Shown here piece by piece: positions 32,816 to 44,759 of a stretch of 64,000 nt of DNA. This stretch comes from Bremia lactucae (lineage: Eukaryota; Oomycota; Peronosporomycetes; Peronosporales; Peronosporaceae): assembly GCF_004359215.1 (NCBI RefSeq), contig NC_090613.1:1441382-1505381 (forward strand), given 5' to 3'. Each line of letters begins with the position of its first letter. Position 1 is the first letter of the stretch. The position numbers and the translations under genes were made by a program. The notes under the pieces were generated by a model. It made no database searches, was not told the DNA's origin, and saw only the letters and a program-made list of their open reading frames with translations.

Positions 32816-34521
32816 ATTTTTCGCACGCCTTCACAAAACTTTTTTACGACGCGCGTCCGTCACATTTTGTGACCAAAATATCAAGTCAGATTCCTATTTA
32901 AAAAGTTTGGCTTGACAATCAAATTCGAGAGAAAATTTTGCGAATGAGCCACTATAGGTTGCAAAATCATTTTTGCTATGACCAGGGCGTGTCAGCGGAC
33001 CACTTCAACTATATGGAAAGCATGCCATTTCCGCAATCGTCTAGTCTTGCGCGCTCAATCTCAACAATGCGTCCATTTGTCGCATCGGCATCCACTTCCT
33101 CGGATGCTGCCAGTGCACCTGAGAGCGATGTCACCACATCACCCCATTTGCCCTCTCGTCCAAGTTGCGAATGGACCGAGTGGGAGGAAACGTTTGGCAG
33201 CTTGAATCCAGCCGCAGATGGCCTTGCAAGCGCAAACGCTTCTTTGGACTTGGAATTGGACGAATACTTGCTTGCTACGGCTGAAGACTTCCTCGAGCCC
33301 TTTGCAAACATCGATTTCACACCCGACTCGCCCATTCTTGCGGCCGATCAGAGTTTAATATATGATCAGAAGCATTATTTTCAAATGCTGCAGATCCCGA
33401 GCATGGACACGAGCCTTGGCTTTGGCGCAGAGCTACATAATTTAGAGGCGTGCAAAGATAATGTACTTTTGCTGTCGACAGACCATACAATGCACAGCGA
33501 TCGCAAGCGAAAAAGAGCGAAACCTGCAGGAGAGACTGACGCAGCGATAAAATTGAAGAGATCGAAACAATTTAACGCTAACATTAAAAGCGCTAGCAAG
33601 GTCAAGGAGGCGGAGATTAGATACCAACGAAGGTATAACGTTTTGCATAGGATCTTAGAGGCTTGGAATACTGGAGGCATTGAGGACATAGAGGAAATAG
33701 CGAATAGTGTCTACGAAAAGGATGTGACGCTCATCAGTCCTGACATTTCTGAGGGTCTGCACGGTCTCGAGGCTGTGTTGTCCCACTGGAATCTGCTTCT
33801 GGATGCATTTCCCGATGGAATAATGGAGGAATACGTCATTCAGCGCGAAGGTTGCAATGAAGAGCTTTTGGCCACGTGGACCTTTAGTGGTACACAGATC
33901 TATCCTTTTCTTGGCGTGCAGCCACGCCATGAGAAGATCTGCATCAGCGGAAAGTCCCTCTTCACCTTCGAGGGGGACAAAATTCGGCAGATGGTGCTGT
34001 CGTGGAACCATCGCGAGACATTGCTCTTACTAATGGGCTTACAGCCGGATAAGCCTAGCTCTGTCGTTTTCCATACAAGTGCGCGATCATGAACACCGCG
34101 CTGCTTAATTCGTGTGCAGATTATTTTGTGCCAACTTGTGCATTACTGGAGCTGAGTTTATAAGTACATTTTTAATCACTTAAAAGTTTAGCTAGCATCT
34201 GACACATTGACATTGATCCTTATCTATACCCTCCTCTTCTAGAAAGACATAAATCTGAAGTTGGGTTTCGTGTATCCCGAAATTTCACAAAAGTGGACCA
34301 GATTTAAAGGTGCTTGTGCGTCGAGAGACATGTTCCATATTAGAGGGCGTTCTGGTGTAGCGCCCTAATAAGCGGCTCGGTAGAACGCCTGTCATAATAT
34401 ATCCACCAACAGTAGTTACGTGCTTTGACAGATCTCTCGTTCCATATTCAACTAACTAATTGGGTCTATCCATTAATTTCGGCAAAATATGTTCCGTTTA
34501 GTGCAATAAAAAGCGTAAGAG
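32816..34521 (+). repeat. Right arm of the 1.7-kb inverted gene duplication
   Basis: Reverse-complement partner of 13384-15090. Similarity ends at 34521 on the outside and at 32816 on the inside. Identity is high in both gene and flanks, so the copy is recent or kept alike by gene conversion. Confidence 0.9.
32944..34092 (+). CDS. SnoaL-like (NTF2-fold) domain protein with acidic/basic N-terminal half, copy 2
   Basis: 382 aa from the ATG at 32944, with the same layout as copy 1: serine-rich acidic N-terminal half, basic centre with RKRKRAKP, and C-terminal SnoaL-like domain. Differences from copy 1 are single substitutions (for example FCYDQ for FCDDQ, AGETDAA for AGETNAA, MGLQPDK for MGVQPDK), mostly outside the folded domain. 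No frame break in either copy suggests both are functional. The promoter side differs: here a truncated LTR lies 130 bp upstream of the start codon, whereas copy 1 has a 375-bp spacer before the LTR. Confidence 0.78.
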   Translation: MSHYRLQNHFCYDQGVSADHFNYMESMPFPQSSSLARSISTMRPFVASASTSSDAASAPESDVTTSPHLPSRPSCEWTEWEETFGSLNPAADGLASANASLDLELDEYLLATAEDFLEPFANIDFTPDSPILAADQSLIYDQKHYFQMLQIPSMDTSLGFGAELHNLEACKDNVLLLSTDHTMHSDRKRKRAKPAGETDAAIKLKRSKQFNANIKSASKVKEAEIRYQRRYNVLHRILEAWNTGGIEDIEEIANSVYEKDVTLISPDISEGLHGLEAVLSHWNLLLDAFPDGIMEEYVIQREGCNEELLATWTFSGTQIYPFLGVQPRHEKICISGKSLFTFEGDKIRQMVLSWNHRETLLLLMGLQPDKPSSVVFHTSARS

Positions 34522-34694
34522 CCATAGGACAAGTTTCGTTCTAAGTGCACTCTGTACCAATGCCAAAAACGTGAAAACGGTACATTTATCTGTAAGACGC
34601 AAAGCCGAGTTTGAAATTATGACCCTTTAGCTCAAAATTAAACGGCCATTGGCCGAAGAACTAGGAGGTCGATCCTGTCAGCGCCCTAGCATTA
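34093..34694. other. Intergenic; 3' flank of copy 2, then unique sequence
   Basis: Up to 34521 it belongs to the inverted repeat. 34522-34694 is unique and holds no supported gene. Confidence 0.5.
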
Positions 34695-36284
34695 TCATAT
34701 TTTCTTCTCTTGGTGTTGGAGGAGATATATCCGACCAGGAATGGGCTCGCCGCTCTCTTTGCGCACTCGAACATCTTGTTGGATAGCTACATCAAAACCC
34801 CATCGACAAACCAGATTCATTATGTACTCGTGCGAGTGCTGAAATCGACCCGAATTTGCCAAGCGAAAGCCGGCCAACAATTCAGTCGTTTCGTCACTGG
34901 CATATTCAATGGGCAACAGCTCAATAGAGAATGCCATCCAGCCCGTAGAGAGGCGAAGTTTACGCGCACACAGCTCAAACACCTCCTCTAATGCACCAAC
35001 ATATATCCAGACGTCAGCAGAAATTAAAAGATCCAAAGAATTATCTTCGCATGACTCCAGGAATGGTACTATGTCAGCAGCTGTTCAAACAAAAGAGCGA
35101 TAAATTGATTGTTTGTACAATTCCATAAAGATGAAGGAAACAATTCGTCGTACTATGCAATTCATCGTAATTTCCCTCATCACGTGTTTTCTTTATCATC
35201 AAGGGCGAGATGTCAACCTACAAACCAACAAGTTCATCAATCCAAATTCATCCCAATCGTTAAAGCATTCCTACCCCAATAAGATATTTTACGTGCGGAC
35301 GTAGGAGGCGACCGCAAAGGCCAGTACCGCAGCCAACGTCAGCTACAATCCATTCTGGCGCAGCTGTAGAGTATTTTGAAGGAAACCCAGGCGGTGATAC
35401 AAGTGTCAAAGCCTTAACAAGTTGCCACGGCACTCGGTACTTTAAATGTGCAATAACTTTTTCCTCAAAACAGTCGGCAAGCTCATCGAAGACCTTAGCA
35501 ACATAAGCAGGGGCGGCTTTTTTAATACTGGTAGCACCATTTAGTGTTGCAAGTGCGTGAACTGCTCGGACGTGGCTATCACGATTTGCTGTGATAATTG
35601 TTTTATATCCTGACACGACAAGGTCAGGCTCTTCTTGATAATAGACAGATCTGTGTTGGAAACATTACGAATAAGTATACAAATGGTCAAAATGCCCATC
35701 AACACACATGATCGTACCGAAGAACAGTATGTGCCACTGAGTCACTGTCGTCTAATGTGACAACGCGCAGCATGCTAGCCACGGCAAAGTAAGTCTCACC
35801 TATTACAGTAAAATGATGAGCTTGCTTTGAGTATGTGAGATTACAAGATCAAAAAAAAGTCTGCTTACATACCGATCGTATGCAAAATGACGGCAAGGTT
35901 AAAATTGGCTTTTGGACACGTTGGACAATGCAACAAGACCCTCACGAACATTGACAGGGCTGAGTAAAATTGGCCGGTTTCGTAAAGTTGCAAGGCCTCA
36001 TTGCGCATATGTACAAGTACTGGGTCATCAACTTTAAGAAAATTAAAAGTCTTGGCATTTTCACAGGCATCTCGGAGTCTCCAGAATGGTCGAAGTGCTT
36101 CACAAGCAACAACTGAGACTCCGTGGCTCCTCAACAGCTGACAAAGCAAATTCCCTGTTGACATCATGCAGCTGCAAGAGTCAATTCCAGCAATACAGCG
36201 AATATCTATCACAATCACATATAACTTACACGGAGATTCGGCCATGTCCTCAGTAGACAAACAATATTTTTGACAAATTTCGTT
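34695..36284 (-). CDS. TPR-containing SAM-dependent methyltransferase (COG4976 type)
   Basis: Five exons closing in phase: 36284 (or ATG 36245)-35873, 35799-35718, 35650-35275, 35217-35154 and 35080-34695. From the ATG at 36245 the product is 426 aa. The first exons carry TPR-like helices (NEALQLYETGQFYSALSMF, CPKANFNLAVILHTIG, then ETYFAVASMLRVV). Exon 3 has the Rossmann motif I, VADVGCGTGLCGRLL. Exon 4 starts VDISPLMIKKTRDEGNYDEL, the acidic loop that binds the ribose, and exon 5 has LDLLISADVWIYVGAL. The order TPR then methyltransferase is that of predicted methyltransferases of COG4976; substrate unknown. A possible 57-nt intron (GTGTAA to TTGCAG) near 36175-36233 could shorten the N-terminus. 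The frame is open upstream to a good acceptor at 36285, so it may be fused to the thioredoxin-like exons. Confidence 0.82.
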
Positions 36285-36353
36285 CTGAATGTCGACACGG
36301 ATAATTTAATCACATACTGGTCTTCCGCTTCAAAAAGATTATTGCTTACATAC

Positions 36354-36777
36354 TTCGAGCAATGCTAACGACTCCAGAGTTAGAGCTTGTCCTTGAGCAC
36401 CCATGAGGACGCACGCCGGTAGAGCCTTCACATTATAGTGTTTGCACAATGAACGAAATATTCTAGCAGAAGCAACAAGCCAGAGCATAATGCACTTATA
36501 CAAAGTAAGTATGATGTAATGCTTTATCGTACACTGGTTCAAGCTTCTGCCCTTTCGTGTTGTTGCTGTCACCTAAATCTTCATCTTCACCAATCCGGCG
36601 AATTTCCACCAATTCGATCAAAGGCTGCTGCAAGCAAAGAGCACTGATTCCGCCTAGAATCAGACGAAGCCGAGGGAGGACTAATGCGTCAGCAGATTGC
36701 ACCCATGCACTAGTAAAGTACGCAAGCGTGTACGGCGCTGTGCCGCTGTCAATCAGTCGAACGTTTTGAGCTTTCAT
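36354..36777 (-). CDS. Thioredoxin/nucleoredoxin-like domain exons, active-site cysteines missing
   Basis: From the ATG at 36777 one reads VRLIDSGTAPYTLAYFTSAW, the first strand and helix of a nucleoredoxin-like fold. The usual WCxxC is WVQSA, so no redox centre remains. After an intron of roughly 45-60 nt around 36490-36535 (exact sites uncertain), the fold continues as LWLVASARIFRSLCKHYNVK, then ALPACVLMGAQGQ with the cis-proline region. It ends in a GTATGT donor after LALLE at 36354. The next acceptor in phase (36285) leads into the methyltransferase frame. Either this is the N-terminal domain of that protein or a separate gene whose 3' end I could not find. The gene is head-to-head with Tom40, 174 bp apart. 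Confidence 0.62.
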
Positions 36778-36951
36778 TATTGTTAAAGCACCATTTGACT
36801 GGTCAAAAATTGTTGTCAATCAAGATATAATTGGTTAAAACTGCTTTAATTCATGCTGGGCGAGCCGCTCAATCGATCTCCAGTCAACACTGGAAGCCTC
36901 GTGCTGTTTATTCGCCCAATCCTAGTGTGTCTTATTTGTCTGCCCGTCATC

Positions 36952-37979
36952 ATGGGTAGTGCACCGAGCAAGAATGAGTGCGCATCCAGCAAGAAATATT
37001 CTGTGCTTGCAACGAGTGTAACTCCTGTACGTATAGGTCTCTGATACATTCGCCTTTCAACACCTGAACCGGAATCGTTCTGTAGGACGAAGACTTGCCC
37101 GTCTATATGCAACAGGTAGAGCAAATTGAAAAGGATCAATCGAAGTTGCCGAACCCAGGCCTCTATGAAAATGCTCCAAATGAGCTCAAAGGCCCCGTTA
37201 GTCCAGACGTTTTCGATGGCTTTCGCTTTGACTTTACGCGCATCTTAGGTCAAAGCTGCTCCACTTCACACTCGTTCCTGCTAGGCACACCCATGATACC
37301 CGGTGGTCTATACCAATTTGGCGCCAACGTTGTGATGGGCAACCCCATGGATCCACCTACCTTTCTAATGAGCAAGATCACACCGGACGGGTATCTCGAC
37401 GCTCGCTGGAATCAGAAACTATCAAACAATTGGAAGATGCGGGCCAAGGCACAGCTTAAAAATGAAGAGCATGGATCTCAGGCTCTTGCTGACTTTGACT
37501 ACACTGGAGATGATTTTACGTGGAACATGAAAATCTCTAATGGTCCGCTTTTTGGGGTCAGCTACCTGCAGAGTGTCATGCCGAACCTTGCTCTTGGTGT
37601 CGAGGCGTACTATCACGGCAAGCATCGTAAGGTTATATCAGCGTACGCTGGTAAGTGGACGGACCGCGATTGGGTAGGCATGGCCACGTATGGTGCCATG
37701 GGTACGCTGCAGCTGGCATACCTGCGCAAGGTGGGCCATCGAATTCGTTATGGCTCTGAACTCGTGTATAATCACGCTTCGGGTGAAGCACAGACCACTT
37801 GTGGAGTGGAAATGGATCTAGGTCAGACACGGTTTGTGTCCAGTGTGGACTCGACTTACCGCGTGGCTACAAGCATCGAGTCGCGTGTGTTGCCCAACTT
37901 TGTGCTATCATTGTCTGCTGAGGGTTTTCCACTCAAGGACGACTTCAAATTTGGCTATGGCGCACAGCTTTCATTCTAA
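36952..37979 (+). CDS. TOM40: Mitochondrial outer-membrane translocase Tom40
   Basis: Beta-barrel channel through which nearly all nuclear-encoded mitochondrial proteins enter. Two exons, 36952-37026 and 37086-37979, with a 59-nt intron (GTACGT to CTGTAG), give 322 aa. Exon 1 encodes a short tail, MGSAPSKNECASSKKYSVLA. Exon 2 starts DEDLPVYMQQ. The Porin_3-type barrel begins near NPGLYENAP and FDGFRFDFTRIL, and alternating strands follow (SYLQSVMPNLALGVEAYYHG and GMATYGAMGTLQLAYLRKVG). The barrel ends FKFGYGAQLSF, a normal beta-signal with the final aromatic residue. VDAC is the main alternative, but the length and the NLALGVE-type strand fit Tom40 better. Confidence 0.88.
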
Positions 37980-38632
37980 ATTTAATGTCCCAACGCAGTT
38001 CAAGTAGTACGACTGCAAGGGTCAGCAGCATATGGTCGGTATTGAGGGGTGCACAAGATATTCTGTAGCCTCGCCTCGAGTATTCGTCGTCTAGAGTACA
38101 AAAGCAGATTTCATTTTTATTGACTATTTGCATTGATATGATAAAGCGAGTTGCCAAATTAACAGAGTGTGATGTAAACGGGCAATTTTACAGGAGGATA
38201 AGCGTAACTATCAGCTAAGACAAGTGCTATATCACCCTTTTTCCTTAAATTCACACCCTTTATTATTTGTGCGAGGGAGGTGGACTGTTTCGATTCTACA
38301 ATAATAATAAAATATTAATAAAACCACCCTTTCAAAACTACTATCATATCTTCTTCTCCCGCGCCATTCGGTTGAGTTTTCAGCCGGAAGCAGCTTTATG
38401 TAACGCGTGTTACGAAGCTCTATGCTCACCACACAGATTCCTTTGAACCTGATTGGGGCACCCTGAAAAGCTTTTCGCTATGCCGCTGGATCCTCTCGAA
38501 ATTATGTGATAAAACCTTTCTGGTGTACACGATTGATCCAATAAACCAAACATTTTTACGATTAGAATTCTTTAATGATGAGGCTCTGAATGCATAACTT
38601 CTAAAAACCAGAAGTTTTTTAAACGATGCTTT
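37980..38632. other. Intergenic region between convergent genes
   Basis: 650 bp between Tom40 and alpha-actinin stops, AT-rich, with small frames on the minus strand that show nothing protein-like. It probably contains both 3' UTRs. Confidence 0.5.
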
Positions 38633-41496
38633 CTACAAACTGAAAATAAAGTCTGTAAATTTCGCCGTGTCAACCGTTTTCGTGTCGTCATCAAGCAGTT
38701 TTGGCGCATGCTTCATGATAAACTCGATTTGGGACGCGTCAAAACGCTCATGAATCAATTCGTACGTGAGTTCTTCACCCGTGAGAATGTCCAACGCTTC
38801 ATAAACGTCATCCTTAGAGGAGCCGCTCTGTAGCTGCTCTGTGCAGAACGTGGCAAACCCATCGAATGAAATCTCATCGTTGTCTTCCTCGTCGATCTTG
38901 TCGAAGTAGTCGTGGCAGTCATCTTCGCTCAGACTTAAACCAAGACCCTTACAAGCCATAATAAACTCATCGCGAGCAAGTACACCATCATTGTCCAGGT
39001 CAAAGTGGTCAAAAACCTCCTTAATCTCTTTGGCCTGCTGAGGAGTTAGACTGCCGACCTCACTTAAAGCCAACTCCATTTCAAGCGATTTGACTCGGTC
39101 GCGGACAGCCGTCTCAAGCGACGTAAATTGTGCTCGGAGACCGTGAATTGTGTCTGTTGTGAATGGATTTGTGTGCACCTGAAGCCGTTCAAGCTCTTCA
39201 TGAATGCGTTCGAGTTTCTCCATATCCTCCGTAAGCGGTGTATCTATAGCATTTTCCGCGTCATCCTCTAATTGCACGGACTTGATGTCCGTGACTTGGT
39301 CTCCTTCTTCATTCTCAGGAGCTACTGTGCCGTTAGCCGGCGACTCGGCACCGGTAATCTCGGGATCTTCAGGTTTTTCCCCTGTTTCATCCTCAAACAC
39401 AGCAATGGTGTTCGAGCGGAATAGACGGTGACGCAGCAGCACCATGGAGCTAAATTGGTCCTTAAGCGAACCCTCGACAACATTAATCAATTGCGTGCTC
39501 TGAGCGCAACGCTCTTTAATGCGTGCAGACAAGTTAGCAAACTCACGGCACACTTCGTCACGCTTCTCCACGTTTGCAAGTTCTTCTTCGTAGTAGCCAC
39601 GTTTTTCGGCCAGCGAACCCAATAGCTTTTGCACACGCGCATTCGTCTTTTCAATCAGCGCTACGTCGCTCTCACGACCAGCTTCAGCGAGAATGTGCTT
39701 CTTCTCAACCAACTTTTCGTTTTCGCTTACTACAGCGTTTTGTACCTTGGGGACGAGCACAGTGTCAAATTGGTGTTTGGCAGCGACAACACCTGCAGTC
39801 GACACGTCTTGAAGCTTGGTGGCGGCCTCAATCTCCTCGTCCATCTCTTCTATGACGTACTTGAGGTTTCGCATCAGTGTCTTGGCATCCTTTGCAACGG
39901 CATCCATGTTTTGTTGCACACGAAGGCAATCTTGCAGGTTCGACTTTACTCCTTCCACCATTTCTTCTGCCATGGCAACGAACTTTTTCATCGCATCCAC
40001 ACGCTCGAGCGTTGCTTTTGTGTCATTATGTTCCTCGGACAGTCCATCCGCTTCAGTCACAACTGTAGCTAAGAGTTGCTTGTACCGTGGAAGCTCAATG
40101 TCTTGTAAGAAAGCAACGCTCTCAAGCTTTTCTTCCGCATCAGCCGTTGACGTGACGCGTAAATCCTCGGCAAAAAGAGATAGCGCCTCTTTCTCTTTCG
40201 CCCACGACTCGACTTTTTCCAAGTCTTTCACCACCTTGGTCAAGAATATTTCCGTCTTTTGATAGCTTTCTAGGTTTTGACGCAGCTTCAGCTCAAATGC
40301 CGTCTCTAGCTCGTCCAATTGTGCCTTGAGTGCTTGCAACTTTTCAATGGGAGGGTCCAAATTAGGCACCGCGCGTCCATTGTTCTTGCAACTGGCAATC
40401 CAACGTCCAGCGCATCCTTCTACCGCCACAAATTGCGCTTCCCGAGGTGGTTTGTCGTTCTTTTTATAGTCCAGGTGACGAGACAAGGCCTCCTTTATGT
40501 CCGGAATATGGCGTGGCTGACTTAGTGTCTGAAAGCGCTCCGTCTGTTGCTGTAGCCACTCGTTAAGACCTGACGCGTTCTTGTCAAACTCAATAGCCAA
40601 CTCCTGGTGGCGCTGTGCAATGTTTAGTGCCTTAGAAATAGTCGTCACGGCTTTCTTTTTCTGCACACCCGACGCGAACTCCTTGAAAAGTAACGACACG
40701 TACGTCGTGATACTTTTTTCATCTGGCTTTGCCTGTCCAGCCACATTTTCAACTTCCAATAGCTGCGGAATGCGAAGCTTTTCACGGGCAATATCAAATG
40801 CTAATTTAACATTCGTCTGGGCATCCTTGGGGTCCAGTGAATTGAAATCAATAAGAGTAGGTGCGTAGCGATGAATTAAGGCACAAAACGCCATACCATC
40901 AGCCCAGCTACCCGAAAAATTCTTCACCTCAATGGTGGGGTAATCAGCCAACGAGCGATTCACCCACAGCAGTAATCCGTCCTTTCCAGAGACGCCTTCT
41001 ACGTCGATTTCAGCCACTTGAAAAGCCTTAATTAGAGTCCACATGAGGCCAAGTACCAGCTTGTTGTTGCCATCCAAAATGTCAGAGGACCCAATGTTTG
41101 TCACATTTACATTCTTCTTTTGCATAAATGCAAAGGCAAAGTTGAGGTTCTCCATCTTTTGAATACGCATACGTGGCTTTTTGTTGAATTTCTGCCAGCA
41201 AACAAGATACATAACATTACTACGTGTAGCAAATACTACAACAGTATCCAACGAGTTACGTACGCGGCACACTTTCTCACGGCAAATGATTTGAAGGAGA
41301 GAAATGAGGCGAATTCCGTCCTTTAGATCTTGGTACAGGTCATCGATTGTCATGCGCTTGCGCGACAGGTACGTGTTCGCCCACTACACATCAGAAAAGT
41401 TACCGTTAAATGTTCAAATTCTTTGTATTCGCATGAACGTACTCTAGTGAACGTGTTTTTCTGCACATCCACCCACTCTTCGTTGTAGCCAGCCAT
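38633..41496 (-). CDS. Alpha-actinin
   Basis: Actin cross-linking protein. Three exons: 41496-41443 (MAGYNEEWVDVQKNTFTR), 41383-41273 (WANTYLSRKRMTIDDLYQDL...CREK) and 41191-38633. The introns are GTACGT to TGTAG and GTGTGC to GGCAG. The second intron has no stop in frame, so it could be mistaken for coding; leaving it out restores the family pattern. Product about 907 aa. Two calponin-homology domains (residues about 8-240; KDGLLLWVNRS and FSGSWADGMAFCALIHRYAP mark the second), helical spectrin-like repeats (about 260-760), then paired EF hands near 775-850 with DLDNDGVLARDE and DEEDNDEISFDG, the first well suited to bind calcium. The length is typical of the family. Confidence 0.95.
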
Positions 41497-43623
41497 GCTA
41501 TGTGGGATGGGGGACTTCGCTCTTGGTAGGTGTGGTCTTTTGTTGTCTTTTATTCTTAATAGCGGACCAGTAACGATTGCGCTGGTTCTCACTGATCAAA
41601 TGGGATACTGCACACCGTCGGCCGATAGTTGCAATTTCTGCGTTCAGCGAAGGCTGTTCTTGCAATTTCTAGATTGGCTTGGGCCTCTCGGTTGATATAC
41701 CGGTTTTATACTTTAAGCACGGTCTACGACCAAGGTTGCCTGCCGCGATTTGAGTTCAGAAACTATGACAGAAGAGTTGCTTCTTCGTCACGCGCAAATA
41801 AGGGGCAAAAATAATATTGTGTATCTTATTTGAATATAAACCATCCAAATTCTGTCTAATAAAATTCAGCACTGTTGTGGTCAAAAGTGCACTTTTAAGA
41901 TGTCGGAGGTTGTGAGTATTTACATTCGCGCAATTGTGCATTACACACGCTATTGAACGACAATAAAGGAGCGACAACCAAGTCATAGGGACGAAACGCG
42001 GTGATGATTATCATTTGTACTATTCGAAGTGCGACAATAGAATACATTGTCGAAGCTGCTTGGAGAAGTCGGGACGAAGAAAAAACCCGCTTATCGGCAA
42101 TAATCGCAGATTAACAGACAACGTCTTAAAAAAATTGTCTTTCCCAGTATATGTTACACACCCTTTTCTAAATAGTTTTTGGAAAGTTATTATCATAAAA
42201 TATAATTAATGTCGTTATGCGAGAGACATGTTAATATGCGAAACATCTACTACTATGACCTGTTAAGAAATGATTTTTTTGCTTACCGCAAATAATCGAA
42301 ACTAAACTAGTATAGCCGGTATAAAGAGGTATTCATGACTTGCTCGTTACGATTTTATTATATCACATCTACGTCCTTTATCCACGCGAATTGGTCCGCT
42401 CGATGCAACAGCGAAGCACGACAGTGCAAAACCAATATTTTGGGATTTTCGGATGTGCAGCGATTGTCACTCGTCACGATGTACGAATAAGCTCTGCTGT
42501 GTTTAATCCTGTTGTGCGCACGCTATAATCAAAACTTGCTAAAACCTCTTCAAATGACCTGTGTGAAAGCATTCCCCACTTACTTTCTCGGGCAGTTTTT
42601 AAAACTGGCTACTTTTTTAAATGGACTGGACTTTTTCCAGGAAACTCGCATTTCTTTGATTTACGCATCTGAATAATCTACACCCTGTCGCAAGAATTCT
42701 TCGTTAAAAGTACAAAGCCCGCTATTACAATAAAAGGCGTATGCGGAATCTGATTTTGACATGTGGACGGCATGCTCGATAAACTTACTTTTTGCCTGGT
42801 TTGTCGACTTTATCCTCTCCCCAAGTTAAAATTGTAAGCGCTGAAACGCAACCAAAAAATTTCGCCTAATTAGTTAAAATGGAGACCTGCCATGTTAAGC
42901 AGACGATGCGTTTTAATTGATCTCGTTTTCTTCCCCCGTTGTTCGTACACATACGATGCCACAATGCAAAGAAAGGCCGCAGCTTGTTCTTTGCCTCGAT
43001 GGAAAGGAATATTCAGTGTTTCGTGGGCTGAGTCGCCAGGTAACCTGCTTGTACTTCAACTCGTCGTGGAATTGCACATACGATGGTATTCTTTTACGCC
43101 TGATGATAATTACTCATACAGTATATGGATGCGTTAAATATCTAAAATAATGTTGACCCTGCATTAACAGTGGCAAAAAAGTTTGTGATCAGTAGATGCG
43201 ACGGCATCAGCAAAAAATTACTATATTCGATTTAGTTTTGGTTTCAAAACCTAAATAGATTTAGTATTTGCAAAAAATCGGAAAAAATATCTAATAAAAG
43301 AAAATTTGAACTTTCAGTTGCTTTCGCTCGACAAAATGTATCCCGATAGATAACTCCATTACGTTTGTCAAAATGACAAAAACTCCAGCTCGGACGAAGC
43401 GTATACATGAATTGCATTGCGCATGCGTTGAGGATGTAATGGGGCAAATTTCATATTAAACCGTTAATGTGGTACTTTTACATTATAGGTAAATATCCTT
43501 TATGTAATTGATTTAGTTAATATCATTAAACACCGTTATTATGGGTAATACGAGTGGCAGCCACCACATAGAGAGAGCGATGGTGGCCAAAATCAATCTT
43601 AAGTGTAATAGTGTTAGATTTTG
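41497..43623. other. Long AT-rich intergenic region
   Basis: 2.1 kb without a gene I can support. Frames of 60-80 codons (for example 42340-42528 and 42892-43137) lack domains and have AT-rich codon use unlike the neighbours. It ends at the Mutator-like element. Confidence 0.5.
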
Positions 43624-43798
43624 GGAGCCGTTAAAGTGCCCTCAGTTTTTCGTTAAAATGCCCTCAGTTGTATTTCATTGGCTAAGGTTCACCCTACATT
43701 GCGTCAAAAACACCATGTGACCACTTTCGTGAAATGACCATTTAGACGTAAAATTCAGCTCCCTTAGAATCAACCAGCATAATTCAGCTGGTAATTCC

Positions 43799-44020
43799 AT
43801 GAACATTTTCGCACCTCCTCTGCAAATGTCCTACAGCCCTCTCGAGGCAGCAAAGGAGGCCGTTGATATTCATGCCCGCGAAAATGGATACGCTGTACGC
43901 ATCCGTCGAACTGAAAAAGTTGGAAACAGAAAGGACGGGGACGTCAAGGGTAAAAGTCGAAAAACTGAGGGCATTTTAACGGCTCCCTCATGTAACTATT
44001 CGCTGCAATTTTACTACTGA
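43799..44020 (+). pseudogene. FAR1-like DNA-binding domain fragment of the MULE transposase
   Basis: The 73 codons include SPLEAAKEAVDIHARENGYA, then VRIRRTEKV, which resembles the N-terminal FAR1-type DNA-binding domain of MULE transposases (conserved A-AKEAV-A-ENGY-VRIRR pattern). The frame ends inside the extra terminal-repeat copy at 43966. The mirror copy lies at about 51010-51100 on the other strand, within the right terminal repeat. Confidence 0.5.
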
Positions 44021-44224
44021 AGTATTAAACACGATGTACTCGTTCAACATCTACACTCGCAACGGATCGTGTCTCTATCAAGAGACTGGAATGTTCACGG
44101 CGGCAAAAGTGTGACGTACTCAGACCCGGAAGAACAAAACCGTCTGCACTTTATTCTGCTCTTCTCGCTCGAGGAGTTTGTTCGTAAGATTGCTCTCATG
44201 ACGGCAATGCAGACAGGGACAGAT

Positions 44225-44647
44225 TGTAACTGGGTTTATCGTTACATGAAATTAACACTTAAAGGTTGGTAATTAATATATTACTTTAAAGGTAGATAAT
44301 ATTTGGAGGATATTACTTTACATAGTAATATTCGGAAAGCTTATTCATTGGTAGATATAGGCCTTTATATTTACTTACTCCGCGGTCCAGTCAGCACTGG
44401 ACGCGCCCAAAGAAAGACAGATAAGACTTTAGTATACAATTAAGCTAGTATAAATAGATCGAAATAGAAGCACTTAACTATATTAAATTCAGTTTACTTT
44501 TAATTCTCTCTTAAACAAGTCTTTTAAAGAAAGTCTTCCCTCTGCACGTACTAGTGCACGTGAAGTGATGTGTGGCACCACTTGCACTGAAGCAGTGCAA
44601 AGTGCACTTGTACTGAAGCAGGTACAAGTCGGCAGCGCTCCGTTACG
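44225..44647 (+). repeat. 5' LTR of element B
   Basis: Begins TGTAACTGGG; the end is GTTACG where the partner has GTTACA. The last 150 bp (from TCTTCCCTCTGCACG) also occur in the 3' LTR of element A. The possible primer site CCTAGCAGCACTT follows, a diverged form of the TGGTAGCACTT of the other elements. Confidence 0.88.
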
Positions 44648-44759
44648 CCTAGCAGCACTTTGTAGTCCGTCCAAGGACCACAGTTCTATCATTTAACATG
44701 GACATGTTAGATTATTAGAAATACGCATCACGTTTCGCGTTATAACTACTCCTTTCTAA

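Noticed and set aside
41192..41272. Coding sequence through the second alpha-actinin intron
   Set aside because: The 81 nt are in frame but have GT-AG borders and encode residues that do not fit the calponin-homology domain.
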